Part shown: positions 36,965 through 47,418 of the stretch, piece after piece
Numbering within the stretch: position 1 is the stretch's first letter
Layout: the number at the start of each line of letters is the position of its first letter
Assembly: GCF_012971725.1 (NCBI RefSeq)
Contig: NZ_CP048833.1
Coordinates: 5,580,001 to 5,644,000, forward strand
DNA from: Pseudomonas multiresinivorans
Lineage (GTDB): Bacteria; Pseudomonadota; Gammaproteobacteria; Pseudomonadales; Pseudomonadaceae
Length of the DNA: 64,000 nt
Direction: 5' to 3'
Program-made: the position numbers and the translations under genes
Notes under the pieces: model-generated
What the model saw: the letters and a program-made list of their open reading frames with translations, nothing else
Told to the model about the DNA's origin: nothing
Databases searched by the model: none

Positions 36965-38026
36965 ATGACCAAACCGCTGCTGCTCACCCTCGACAACCTT
37001 TCCTGTGGCTATGAACAGCAGCGTGTGGTGCAAGGCGTCAGCCTGCACCTGAACGCCGGCGACATCGGCTGCCTGCTTGGCCCCTCGGGCTGCGGCAAGA
37101 CCACCACCCTGCGCGCCATCGCCGGTTTCGAGCCGGTGCAGGGCGGGAGTATCGAACTGGGCGGCGCAGTGATTTCCCGCCCCGGCTTCACCCTGTCACC
37201 GGAGAAGCGCCGGATCGGCATGGTGTTCCAGGACTACGCGCTATTCCCGCACCTGTCGGTGGCCGACAACATCGCCTTCGGCATCCGCAGGAGCCCCGAG
37301 CGCGAGCGCATCGTCGGTGAGCTGCTGGAGCTGGTAAAGCTCGACGGCCTCGGCCAGCGTTTCCCCCACGAGCTCTCCGGCGGGCAGCAGCAACGCGTGG
37401 CCCTGGCCCGAGCGCTGGCGCCGCAGCCGCAACTGCTGCTGCTGGATGAACCCTTCTCCAACCTCGATGTGGAATTGCGCCGCCAGCTCAGCCACGAGGT
37501 GCGCGACATTCTCAAGGCCCGCGGCACCAGCGCGATTCTGGTCACTCACGACCAGGAAGAAGCCTTCGCCGTCAGCGACCACGTCGGTGTATTCCGCAAC
37601 GGCCTGCTGGAGCAGTGGGACACCCCGTTCAACCTCTACCACGAGCCGCAGACGCCCTTCGTCGCCAGCTTCGTCGGCCAGGGCTATTTCATTCGCGGAC
37701 AGATGTGCGGGACCGATGCGGTACAGACCGAGCTGGGCCTGCTGCGCGGCAACCGCGCCTACAGCCTGCCCGATGGCAGCCCGGTGGACGTGCTGCTGCG
37801 CCCGGATGACCTGGTGCCGGCCGCCAATGGTGCGCTGAAGGCGCGAATCGTGGGCAAATCTTTCCTCGGCGCGGCGACGCTCTATCGCCTGCAATTGCCG
37901 ACCGGCACCGAGCTGGAATCACTCTTCCCCAGCCACGCCGATCACCAGCCGGGGGATGAAGTGGGAATCGGTGTCGCCGCCGAGCATCTGGTGCTGTTCC
38001 CGGCCCAGGGCAGCGTGGCGCTCTAG
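36965..38026 (+). CDS. ABC transporter ATPase (FbpC/PotA-like), no permease nearby
   Basis: The 353-residue ATPase has Walker A GPSGCGKTT around residues 39-47, the Q-loop FQDYALFPHL, LSGGQQQRVALARAL, Walker B LLLLDEPFSNLD and the switch His in LVTHDQEEA. A C-terminal TOBE-type regulatory domain begins near residue 240. It resembles ferric-iron, thiamine and polyamine importers. No permease or binding-protein gene is adjacent, so it must serve a transporter encoded elsewhere. It probably shares the argF message. Its TAG stop overlaps the stop of the convergent EtfA-like gene. Confidence 0.87.
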   Translation: MTKPLLLTLDNLSCGYEQQRVVQGVSLHLNAGDIGCLLGPSGCGKTTTLRAIAGFEPVQGGSIELGGAVISRPGFTLSPEKRRIGMVFQDYALFPHLSVADNIAFGIRRSPERERIVGELLELVKLDGLGQRFPHELSGGQQQRVALARALAPQPQLLLLDEPFSNLDVELRRQLSHEVRDILKARGTSAILVTHDQEEAFAVSDHVGVFRNGLLEQWDTPFNLYHEPQTPFVASFVGQGYFIRGQMCGTDAVQTELGLLRGNRAYSLPDGSPVDVLLRPDDLVPAANGALKARIVGKSFLGAATLYRLQLPTGTELESLFPSHADHQPGDEVGIGVAAEHLVLFPAQGSVAL

Positions 38027-38979
38027 CCGAGCGTGCGATCCAGTTCGCGCAGCAGCTCCGGCAGCAACTCGAACAGATCGCCCTGCAGTCCGTAGTCGGC
38101 GATCTCGAAGATCGGTGCGTCCGGATCGAGGTTGATCGCGGCGATGACCTTCGCGTCCTTCATGCCGGCCACGTGCTGAACCGCGCCGGAAATCCCTACG
38201 GCCAGATAGAGCTCCGGCGCGACGATGCGTCCTGACTGGCCAATCTGCAGCTCCGCCGGTGCAAAACCCGCATCCACTGCCGCCAGCGAAGCGCCAACGG
38301 CGCCGTGCAGGCGATCCGCCAGGGGATAGAGCGCCGCGAATCCTTCCGCTGTTTGCAGCCCGCGACCGCCAGCGACTATCACGCGCGCGGACTCCAGCGC
38401 GGGCCGCTCGAAATCCGGATGTTCTTCGCCCCGCCATGATGAAAGCGCGAGATCGCCAGCCCCGACGAGCTCCACCAGCTCGGCGTTGCCGCCTTCAGCG
38501 CGAACCGGGTCGAACGCCGTGGCGCGGACCCCCAATACCTTCAGCGGACCCTCGCAGCGCACGGTAGCGATGGCATTGCCGGCATAGATCGGGCGCTGGA
38601 AGGTCTCGCCGTCGATCACGGCGATGACATCGGAAACTGCGTCCGTGTCCAGCAGCGCGGCGATGCGCGGCAGGCAGTCGCGGCCCATCGCCGTGGCGGG
38701 CGCGAGTACGTGGCTGTAGTCAGGAGCGAGTCGAATGACCAGCGCAGAGAGGTTCTCCGCCAGCAGGTGGTCGTAGATCGGATCATCCACCTGCAGCACG
38801 CGGGTGACGCCCTCGATACGGCACGCATACTCGCACAGCTGGGCAAGTCCGCTGCCGGCCAGCAGCAGATGCACCTCGCTGCCGATCTGCCGGGCGGCCG
38901 CCAGGGCGTTCAGTGTTGCCGGCGCCAGGACGGAGGAACCGGAGTGGGTGTGGTAGTCAGCGATGACCAGGATTGCCAT
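38023..38979 (-). CDS. Electron transfer flavoprotein alpha-subunit paralogue
   Basis: The 318-residue protein has the ETF-alpha C-terminal FAD domain: QIGQSGRIVAPELYLAVGI-type loop, SGAVQHVAGMKD, INLDPDAPIF and ADYGLQGD. It would carry electrons from a dehydrogenase to the quinone pool together with a beta subunit, but no etfB gene is within the window, so it is either an orphan or pairs with the main ETF beta. The start MAILVIADY is chosen over an upstream ATG 16 codons away. It converges on the ABC ATPase gene with overlapping stops (CTAG). Confidence 0.87.
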   Translation of the reverse strand: MAILVIADYHTHSGSSVLAPATLNALAAARQIGSEVHLLLAGSGLAQLCEYACRIEGVTRVLQVDDPIYDHLLAENLSALVIRLAPDYSHVLAPATAMGRDCLPRIAALLDTDAVSDVIAVIDGETFQRPIYAGNAIATVRCEGPLKVLGVRATAFDPVRAEGGNAELVELVGAGDLALSSWRGEEHPDFERPALESARVIVAGGRGLQTAEGFAALYPLADRLHGAVGASLAAVDAGFAPAELQIGQSGRIVAPELYLAVGISGAVQHVAGMKDAKVIAAINLDPDAPIFEIADYGLQGDLFELLPELLRELDRTLG

Positions 38980-39064
38980 GGGCCTGCCTCCGAGCCGCGC
39001 CGGGTACGCGGCAGCCAATGGGAACAAGCCTAGGCCAGGGAGCGCAAAGCCCCCCGGTCACAGA

Positions 39065-39850
39065 TCAAACAACCAGCAGACGACCGCTGGCCACCAGACG
39101 GGCGTAACCGGCGATGCTGACGCGCTCGCCCTCCAGACGGCACCACAGCTCGCCGCCGCGCGCGGAAGACTGGAAGGCGCGCATCTGCAGCTTGTTCAGG
39201 CGGCGCGACCAGTAAGGGATCAGCACGCAGTGGGCGGCGCCGGTCACCGGGTCTTCGTTGAGGCCGATGGCCGGGGCGAAGAAGCGCGAAACGAAGTCGT
39301 AGTCGTCGCTGCGCGCGGTGACGATCACGCCCAGGTACGGCAGGCGCGCGAGAGCAGCGAAATCGGGCTGGCAGTCACGCACCGCCTGTTCCGACTCCAG
39401 CAACACCAGCAGGTGGTTGGCGGTGTTCAGTGCGTCCACCACGTCGACGCCCAGCGCGTTCTGCAACTCCACCGTAGAGCCGGATTCGCTCGGCGGCTGC
39501 GCCGGGAAGTTCAGTGCCAGCCGGCCTTCCTCACGGGTCACACGAAGAGGCCCGGACAGGGAGTTCAGCTCCAGCACTTCACCCGGCTCGTCGAACACTT
39601 CGAACAGCACGTGGGCGCTGGCCAGGGTAGCGTGGCCACAGAGCGGCACTTCGGCGGTCGGGGTAAACCAGCGGATGCGCCAACCGGCGGGCTCCTTCAC
39701 CAGGAAGGCGGTCTCCGAGAGGTTGTGCTCGGCGGCAATCTGCTGCATCAGTTCGTCGCTCAACCAGGCATCGAGGCGGTAGACCATGGCCGGGTTGCCG
39801 GCGAACGGGCGGTCGGTGAAAGCGTCTACCTGGTGGAAATCGAGCAGCAT
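39065..39850 (-). CDS. PhzF-family isomerase/epimerase-like protein
   Basis: The 261-residue protein starts LLDFHQVDAFTDRPFAGNPA, with the glycine/asparagine turn of the family and the catalytic Glu46 in NLSETAFL. PLCGHATLASAHVL follows, and DPVTGAAHCVL is in the second half of the diaminopimelate-epimerase-like fold. It is not phenazine PhzF itself, since no phz genes are present; the substrate is unknown. It lies between the EtfA-like gene and ybaK, all on the minus strand but with gaps of about 85 bases. Confidence 0.88.
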   Translation of the reverse strand: MLLDFHQVDAFTDRPFAGNPAMVYRLDAWLSDELMQQIAAEHNLSETAFLVKEPAGWRIRWFTPTAEVPLCGHATLASAHVLFEVFDEPGEVLELNSLSGPLRVTREEGRLALNFPAQPPSESGSTVELQNALGVDVVDALNTANHLLVLLESEQAVRDCQPDFAALARLPYLGVIVTARSDDYDFVSRFFAPAIGLNEDPVTGAAHCVLIPYWSRRLNKLQMRAFQSSARGGELWCRLEGERVSIAGYARLVASGRLLVV

Positions 39851-39934
39851 GGCAGTCTCCTGAAAAGTGATGTCCGAGCATGACAGAAGCCGATGAACGA
39901 CGAACCGTACAGAAGCGACCAGACAGTCGTTCGC

Positions 39935-40405
39935 TCAACCCCGACCGATGGGGGCAAAGGTCGCCGACGTCAGCCCGGCGAGGGTGTCGGCGCTCAGTTC
40001 CACTTCCAGTCCACGACGGCCGGCGCTGACGTGGATAGTCGGGAAACCCTGGGCGGATTCGTCGATGAAGGTACGCAAGCGTTTCTTCTGCCCCAGCGGG
40101 CTGATGCCGCCCACCAGGTAACCGGTGGCGCGCTGCGCGGCATGGGGATCGGCCATGTCGGCTTTCTTCACGCCCGCGGCGTGGGCCAGCGCTTTCAGGT
40201 CCAGCGTGCCTACGACCGGTACCACGGCGACCAGCAGCTCGCCCTTTTCGCTGGCGGCGAGCAGGGTCTTGAATACGCGCGCCGGATCGAGATTGAGTTT
40301 CTCGGCGGCCTCCAGGCCATAGGACGGCGCCTTGGGGTCGTGCTCATAGCTCAGCACGCGGTGTTCGGCGCGATTCTTCTTCAGCAGGTCGATGGCGGGG
40401 GTCAT
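39935..40405 (-). CDS. ybaK: Cys-tRNA(Pro) deacylase YbaK
   Basis: This trans-acting editing protein hydrolyses Cys-tRNA(Pro) and thereby guards proline decoding. The 156-residue protein has the YbaK fold signatures HDPKAPSYGLEAAEKL, VFKTLLA with the key lysine, and GYLVGGISPLGQKK with the glycine loop and basic patch. The start MTPAIDLLKKN at 40405 is preferred to the 38-codon longer frame. It is divergent from glpK. Confidence 0.93.
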   Translation of the reverse strand: MTPAIDLLKKNRAEHRVLSYEHDPKAPSYGLEAAEKLNLDPARVFKTLLAASEKGELLVAVVPVVGTLDLKALAHAAGVKKADMADPHAAQRATGYLVGGISPLGQKKRLRTFIDESAQGFPTIHVSAGRRGLEVELSADTLAGLTSATFAPIGRG

Positions 40406-40577
40406 GATCGGCGGGCTTCTCGCAAGCGGCTTTCCAGCGCATAACAGTAAGCCAAGGCGTGCTGCACTGCACGGTGTTCGCTTCACCGATGCGGACGAAT
40501 CCCGTATGGTCTGCGCCATTCACCTTCCGGCCCGCGTGGCCGGGACTGCCGAACGGAATCCGCACAAGGCCGCCCGC

Positions 40578-42092
<1,515 letters not shown>

Positions 42093-42101
42093 CTGCTCTT
42101 C

Positions 42102-42192
42102 TGTAGGACCGAGGGGGACGCCCAGTCCTTGCTCGCGAAGCGCTTGATTCCACAGTACCCGGCGGGGTTCGCGAGCAAGCTCGCTCCTACAG
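42102..42192. repeat. REP pair with one variant arm
   Basis: The right arm is standard (TTCGCGAGCAAGCTCGCTCC-TAC). The left arm is TGTAGGACCGAGGGGGACGC followed by CCAGTCCTTGCTCGCGAA, so the usual GAGCTTGCTCGC arm is interrupted by a GGGGGACGCCCAGT block. The same variant occurs in opposite orientation at 62470-62502. It fills the glpK-glpR gap. Confidence 0.8.
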
Positions 42193-42270
42193 GTAAAGCC
42201 CGTGTCGCATGACAGCGCCGACTTCGTGCGGCATCCTTGCCCTCCCGGCCCATCCGCACGAGCACAGCGC

Positions 42271-43026
42271 ATGAACCTGCCACCCCGCCAGCAAAGCATC
42301 CTCGACCTGGTCCGCGAACGCGGTTACCTGAGTATCGAGGAGCTCGCCCAGCAGTTCGCCGTGACTCCGCAGACCATCCGCCGCGATATCAACCAGCTCG
42401 CCGAACAGAACCTGCTGCGCCGCTACCACGGCGGCGCGGCCTGGGATTCGAGCATCGAGAACACCGCCTACAACACCCGCGCCGACCAGATGCGCGACGA
42501 GAAGCAGCGCATCGCCGAAGCCATTGCCGCGCAGATTCCGGACAATGCCTCGCTGTTCATCAACATCGGCACCACCACCGAAGCCATCGCCCGCGCCCTG
42601 CTCGGCCACCGGAACCTGAAGGTCATCAGCAACAATCTGCACGTCGCCAGCATCCTTGCCGGCAAGGATGATTTCGAAGTGCTGATCGCCGGCGGCACGG
42701 TGCGCGGCGACGGCGGCGTGGTCGGGCAGGCGGCAGTGGATTTCATCGAGCAGTTTCGCGTCGACTTCGCCGTGGTGGGCATCAGCGGCATCGACGAAGA
42801 TGGCAGCCTGCTGGACTTCGACTACCAGGAAGTGCGCGTCTCCCGCGCCATCATCGATAACGCGCGGCAGGTGTTCCTCGCCGCCGACTCCAGCAAGTTC
42901 GGCCGCAACGCCATGGTGCGCCTGGGTCCGATCTCCCTGGTCAACCGGGTCTTCACCGACAGCCCGCCGCCCGCCGCCGTGGCGCGCCTGATGAGCCAGC
43001 ACAAGGTTCAGCTCGAGCTGGTCTGA
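42271..43026 (+). CDS. glpR: Glycerol-3-phosphate regulon repressor (DeoR family)
   Basis: This repressor of the glp genes is relieved by glycerol-3-phosphate. The 251-residue protein has the DeoR N-terminal helix-turn-helix (RQQSILDLVRERGYLSIEEL, VTPQTIRRDINQL) and the C-terminal sugar-phosphate-sensing domain with INIGTTTEAIA, NNLHVA and GGTVRGDGGVVG. The start MNLPPRQ is chosen; an upstream in-frame ATG would add 23 unrelated residues. Its target is probably the operator at 43119-43138. Confidence 0.95.
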   Translation: MNLPPRQQSILDLVRERGYLSIEELAQQFAVTPQTIRRDINQLAEQNLLRRYHGGAAWDSSIENTAYNTRADQMRDEKQRIAEAIAAQIPDNASLFINIGTTTEAIARALLGHRNLKVISNNLHVASILAGKDDFEVLIAGGTVRGDGGVVGQAAVDFIEQFRVDFAVVGISGIDEDGSLLDFDYQEVRVSRAIIDNARQVFLAADSSKFGRNAMVRLGPISLVNRVFTDSPPPAAVARLMSQHKVQLELV

Positions 43027-43118
43027 GACTTCGCAGTCATTTCACTTTCGAACATTTAGACGAATGCCTGCGCGAATTCGCGCCAAAGGCTGGTCATGTT
43101 TCGTTCACTGATCTAGGA

Positions 43119-43138
43119 TATTTTCGAAAACGAACATA
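43119..43138 (+). promoter_or_regulatory. GlpR operator before glpD
   Basis: TATTTTCGAAAACGAACATA is a near match to the E. coli-type GlpR operator (ATGTTCG-N4-CGAACAT) and contains a perfect TTTTCGAAAA core. It overlaps a possible -10 (TAGGAT at 43114). Half-sites CGAACAT at 43049 and a related ATGTTTCG at 43096 suggest further contacts upstream. Confidence 0.75.
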
Positions 43139-43169
43139 AAAGATTCACTTTCAACACCCAGGCGGTCCC

Positions 43170-44711
43170 ATGAATTCCACCAGCAAGCGCCACGCGCCCC
43201 TTGCCGAAGTCTATGACCTGGCCGTCGTCGGCGGCGGCATCAATGGCGCGGGGATCGCGGCGGACGCCGCCGGGCGCGGGATGTCGGTGTTCCTTTGCGA
43301 ACAGCACGACCTCGCCGCCCACACCTCCTCCGCCAGCAGCAAGCTGATCCACGGCGGCCTGCGCTACCTGGAACACCACGAATTCCGCCTGGTCCGCGAA
43401 GCCCTCGCCGAGCGCGAGGTTCTGCTGGCCAAGGCTCCGCACATCGTCCATCCGCTGCGCTTCGTGCTACCGCACCGCCCGCACCTGCGCCCGGCCTGGA
43501 TGATCCGCGCCGGCCTGTTCCTCTATGACCACCTGGGCAAGCGCGAGAAGCTGCCGGCATCCCGTGGCGTGCGCTTCGGTATCGACAGCCCGCTCAAGGC
43601 CGAGATCACCCGCGGTTTCGAATACTCCGACTGCTCGGTGGACGACGCCCGCCTGGTGGTGCTCAACGCCATGGCCGCCCGCGAGAATGGGGCGCATATC
43701 CACCCGCGCACCCGCTGCGTCAGCGCACGGCGCAGCAAGGGTTTGTGGCATCTGCACCTGGAACGCCGCGACGGCAGCCTCTACTCGATCCGCGCCCGCG
43801 CGCTGGTCAACGCCGCCGGCCCCTGGGTCGACCGTTTCCTGCGCGAGGAACTGCGCCAGAAGCCGCCCTACGGCATCCGCCTGATCCAGGGCAGCCACCT
43901 GATCGTGCCGCGCCTGTATGACGGCGAGCACGCGTACATCCTGCAGAACGAGGATCGGCGCATCGTCTTCGCGATTCCCTACCTGCGCCAGTTCACCCTG
44001 ATCGGCACCACCGACCGCGAGTACCAGGGCGACCCGGCGCAGATCAGCATCAGCGAAGCCGAGACCGACTACCTGCTCAACGTGGTCAATGCGCATTTCA
44101 AGCGCCAACTGAGCCGGCAGGACATCCTGCGCACCTTCTCCGGCGTGCGCCCGCTGTGCGACGACGAGTCCGACGATCCGTCCGCGGTCACCCGCGACTA
44201 CACCCTGGCGCTAGACAACACCCCCGGCGAAGCGCCGTTGCTCTCGGTGTTCGGCGGCAAGCTGACCACCTACCGCAAGCTTGCCGAGGCCGCGCTGGAA
44301 CAGCTGGCGCCGCACTTCGCCGGCGTGATGAAAGCGAGCTGGACCGCCAGTGCCCCGCTGCCCGGCGGCGAAGCCATGACCACGGTGGAAGACCTGGCTA
44401 TCCAGCTCATGGAGCGCCTGCGCCAGCTCGACCCGGCCCTCGCCCGCCGCTGGGCCAGCACCTACGGCAGCCGCATCTGGCGACTGCTCGACGGCGCGCA
44501 CAACCTCAGCGAACTGGGCGAACACCTGGGCGCCGGGCTCTATGCGCGGGAAGTGGAATACCTGGTCCGCGAGGAATGGGCCCGCGACGCCGACGACATC
44601 CTCTGGCGCCGCACCAAGCTCGGGCTGTTCCTCAATGCTCAACAGCAACACCAATTGCAGCGCTATCTGACACACGAAAGCCCTGCTCTGCCGAGTGCGT
44701 CTATTGCATAA
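43170..44711 (+). CDS. glpD: Aerobic glycerol-3-phosphate dehydrogenase
   Basis: This membrane-associated flavoprotein oxidises glycerol-3-phosphate to dihydroxyacetone phosphate and feeds the quinone pool. The 513-residue protein has the FAD motif VVGGGINGAGIA at about 19-30, SSASSKLIHGGLRYLE, ALVNAAGPWVD and GVRPLCDD, then the C-terminal helical domain. It follows glpR with a 143-base regulated gap. In P. aeruginosa glpM follows; here an autotransporter gene separates the two. Confidence 0.98.
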   Translation: MNSTSKRHAPLAEVYDLAVVGGGINGAGIAADAAGRGMSVFLCEQHDLAAHTSSASSKLIHGGLRYLEHHEFRLVREALAEREVLLAKAPHIVHPLRFVLPHRPHLRPAWMIRAGLFLYDHLGKREKLPASRGVRFGIDSPLKAEITRGFEYSDCSVDDARLVVLNAMAARENGAHIHPRTRCVSARRSKGLWHLHLERRDGSLYSIRARALVNAAGPWVDRFLREELRQKPPYGIRLIQGSHLIVPRLYDGEHAYILQNEDRRIVFAIPYLRQFTLIGTTDREYQGDPAQISISEAETDYLLNVVNAHFKRQLSRQDILRTFSGVRPLCDDESDDPSAVTRDYTLALDNTPGEAPLLSVFGGKLTTYRKLAEAALEQLAPHFAGVMKASWTASAPLPGGEAMTTVEDLAIQLMERLRQLDPALARRWASTYGSRIWRLLDGAHNLSELGEHLGAGLYAREVEYLVREEWARDADDILWRRTKLGLFLNAQQQHQLQRYLTHESPALPSASIA

Positions 44712-44831
44712 GACGACGCCAACGATCACCCGTTAACTACAACGTTTTCGGACGCAACTGATATTTCCCCCACCTGAATCGCCGTAGCCTCCTGCCTTTT
44801 CCAGGGATAGCCCCAACAACCAGGAGGTTAC

Positions 44832-47315
44832 ATGTCGACCCGACACCGTCTCGCTATCGTTATTGCTTCAATCATGGCCGACCAGGCTTGCGCCGAGAGC
44901 CTTTCCGTCATCGGCAATCCGTTGCAGTTGGCAGATACCTATACCAACCCGATCGACCTGGTTGGCGAGGCTCACACCACCGAGCCGCTGCTCACCGCCT
45001 GGATATCTGCCACCGGCACCTTTCAGGGCGGTCTGAACAATTACGCCACGGTGACAGTGAGCGGCCCGACCGCCGGGACCATCAGTGGCAATGGCGCGTT
45101 CTACCTCCAGTCACGAAACAGCGCACCAACCAGCATCCAGGGCGACTTCGTTCAGGCGGGATCGCTGCAAGCCAGCAACATCGCCGATGCCACCGTCTAT
45201 GTGGGGCAAGCCAACATCAGCGGCAAGTTCAGCAACCAGGGTACGATCAGCCAGAGCAACACGCTGGGCGCCCTCTCCCCCACCCTCGACAACTACAACC
45301 TGCTGATCGATGAGTCGACCCTGGGGGGCGGCTTCGAAAACAGCGGAGTCATCCACTCCCAAGGGGATGATTTCCAGAACCTGGTCATTGAGAACAGCAA
45401 GCTCTACTCCTTCAGCAACAGCGGCACCATCAGCGCCGATGGCGCGCGCAGCGTCGCAATGCTGTTTGGCCAAGGCAACAATTTCCTCAACACGTCAAAC
45501 AATGTCCTCTACAACAGCGGCACCATCAGCGCCAAGGGCCAAGGCTCGATTGCCCTGAAAGTGGAATCAGAATTGGGGGTCGAGAACGCCGGCCTGATTC
45601 AGGCGGACGGTACTGCTGTCGATCTATCCCAGACCAGCGCCCACTACACACAGGAGGACGGTCTGACCGCGGGAGGACAGATCGCCCTGTTAGGTAACTT
45701 CTCGCCGGACTCAACAGCCAGCGGAGGCACTCTTGCCAGCTTCGATGGCGGTGCAGTGCAAGGCGATATCCGTAACATGTGGGTCACCGAGGTGTATGGC
45801 AACGTGTCCATGGACTCCGCGCTGATCCAGACTCGCTACCTCGAACTCGGCGGCGGCCGCCTGACGCTGCTACGGCCCCACACCGTGCTGGAAGGCAACC
45901 TGGAGCTGATCGGCAGCGAAATGGAGCTGACGCTGAGCCGCGCCACCGAGCAGAACCGGCCGATTCTGAAGGTTACCGGCGAGGCGGAGGTGGATCCGGG
46001 CAGCAGAATTCTGCTCACACCCAAACCCAACGACTTCAGCACCCAGGGCGACCAGCGATATCAATTGATCAGCGCCAACCGCTGGTACCAGTTGGACCAA
46101 CAAACGGTACAGGTTCCCATCACCGCCAGTGAGCTGTCAGTCGCCAGTACTTCCGCGCTACTTACAGTCAATAGCCATGAGTTCGAAGGCAACACCCTGG
46201 TCGCCAACCTGCGAGCCATCACCGGCGAAGATGCCGGCAAAGTAGTCGCCGAGGAGGGCGCCAGCGTGGATGCGCAGACCGCCATTGGCGAGCTCTCTGG
46301 TCAGATAGACAAACTTCTGCCCACCGACCCAATCTTCGAGCAGATTGCAAATTCGGACGCCCGGCAGATCGCCAAGTTCGCCGAGTCACTCTATCCCGAG
46401 GTGAATGGAGGGGCCAATGCAGCGGCCATCTCCCAGCAGCGGCAAATGGAAAACGCCGTCCGCCAGCGCGGTATGGCATTGCGTCAACTCCGCGACAACC
46501 TTGATAAGGGTGGAGTCTGGGTTCAGGGGCTTGACGGCCACGGCAGCCAGGGCAGGCGCCAGGACATCACTGGCTTCGATATGAACGCGAGCGGCATTGC
46601 CGCAGGGGCGGACGCCGTCCTGGCCCCCGGCCTGATTGCCGGACTGGCATATGGCTACATGGACGGGAACGTCAAGAGCCACAACGGCAACAAGACCGAC
46701 ATCGACGGCAACGCACTAACGCTCTATGGCAGCTACCAGCAGGGAGGATACTTCGTCGACGCCAACCTCTCCTATGGCTGGAGCGAAAACCACAGCAAGC
46801 GTTACATCGCAGATACCCGCGCCAAGGGTAATTATCACGGCAAACTGGCCGGAATGAGCCTTCTGGCCGGGTATGATTTTGCCTTGGCTCACGGGCTGGT
46901 TCTTGAGCCGCGAGTGGGAGCGCGCTACAGCAATGTCCGGCTGGACAACTACGACGAGAGTGGCTCCAGCGCGGCGCTTCAAGTCAATAGCCAACGTTAC
47001 GAGCGCGGCGAACTCGGCGCCGGGTTGCGAGTAGCTGGCGCGCTGCCTGCCGGGAAGGGCCAACTGGTACCGGAGGCGTCGCTCATGGCCTGGCACGATC
47101 TGATTGGTGACCGCACGTCCACCACTAGTAGCTTTCTGATCGGCGGAGGCGACTTCGAAACCACAGGTGTACGCCAGTCTCGCGATAGTTATGAAGCTGC
47201 CCTGGGGCTCGACTATCGCTTGGGCGCGGTGAGTCTGGGAGGCGGCTATCGCTACGAAGGCAGCAACAACTTCAACGGCCATAACCTAGAGGCGCGCCTG
47301 CGATATGACTTCTGA
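44832..47315 (+). CDS. Type V autotransporter
   Basis: The 827-residue precursor has an unusual short signal peptide ending ADQACA near residue 21. A Ser/Thr/Asn/Gly-rich passenger (about 22-540) is rich in FSNSGTIS- and YNSGTIS-like motifs typical of a beta-helix. A linker with NAVRQRGMALRQL follows, then a C-terminal barrel (about 560-827) beginning GGVWVQGLDGHG and ending with the canonical aromatic strand LRYDF. No protease or lipase motif is seen, so an adhesive or structural role is likely. AGGAGG at 44822-44827 is a very strong ribosome site. It lies inside the glpD-glpM junction. AT content of the passenger is higher than its neighbours, consistent with transfer. Confidence 0.92.
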   Translation: MSTRHRLAIVIASIMADQACAESLSVIGNPLQLADTYTNPIDLVGEAHTTEPLLTAWISATGTFQGGLNNYATVTVSGPTAGTISGNGAFYLQSRNSAPTSIQGDFVQAGSLQASNIADATVYVGQANISGKFSNQGTISQSNTLGALSPTLDNYNLLIDESTLGGGFENSGVIHSQGDDFQNLVIENSKLYSFSNSGTISADGARSVAMLFGQGNNFLNTSNNVLYNSGTISAKGQGSIALKVESELGVENAGLIQADGTAVDLSQTSAHYTQEDGLTAGGQIALLGNFSPDSTASGGTLASFDGGAVQGDIRNMWVTEVYGNVSMDSALIQTRYLELGGGRLTLLRPHTVLEGNLELIGSEMELTLSRATEQNRPILKVTGEAEVDPGSRILLTPKPNDFSTQGDQRYQLISANRWYQLDQQTVQVPITASELSVASTSALLTVNSHEFEGNTLVANLRAITGEDAGKVVAEEGASVDAQTAIGELSGQIDKLLPTDPIFEQIANSDARQIAKFAESLYPEVNGGANAAAISQQRQMENAVRQRGMALRQLRDNLDKGGVWVQGLDGHGSQGRRQDITGFDMNASGIAAGADAVLAPGLIAGLAYGYMDGNVKSHNGNKTDIDGNALTLYGSYQQGGYFVDANLSYGWSENHSKRYIADTRAKGNYHGKLAGMSLLAGYDFALAHGLVLEPRVGARYSNVRLDNYDESGSSAALQVNSQRYERGELGAGLRVAGALPAGKGQLVPEASLMAWHDLIGDRTSTTSSFLIGGGDFETTGVRQSRDSYEAALGLDYRLGAVSLGGGYRYEGSNNFNGHNLEARLRYDF

Positions 47316-47375
47316 GGTCAGTTGACTTCCCAGCCACAGAACGAGATATCCACACTGCCCCCGTGAGGCATACTA

Positions 47376-47404
47376 GGCGACGCCACCGCCCCGGTGGCGT
47401 CGCC
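47376..47404 (+). terminator. Strong hairpin between autotransporter and glpM
   Basis: A perfect 12-bp stem GGCGACGCCACC / GGTGGCGTCGCC with a 5-base loop, but no T-tract. It ends 14 bases before the glpM start, so it could instead shape the glpM leader. Confidence 0.55.
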
Positions 47405-47418
47405 GCATAGAGAAAGAC

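Noticed and set aside
39065..39850. Phenazine biosynthesis function for the PhzF-like gene
   Set aside because: Only the family fold is shared; no other phz genes are near.
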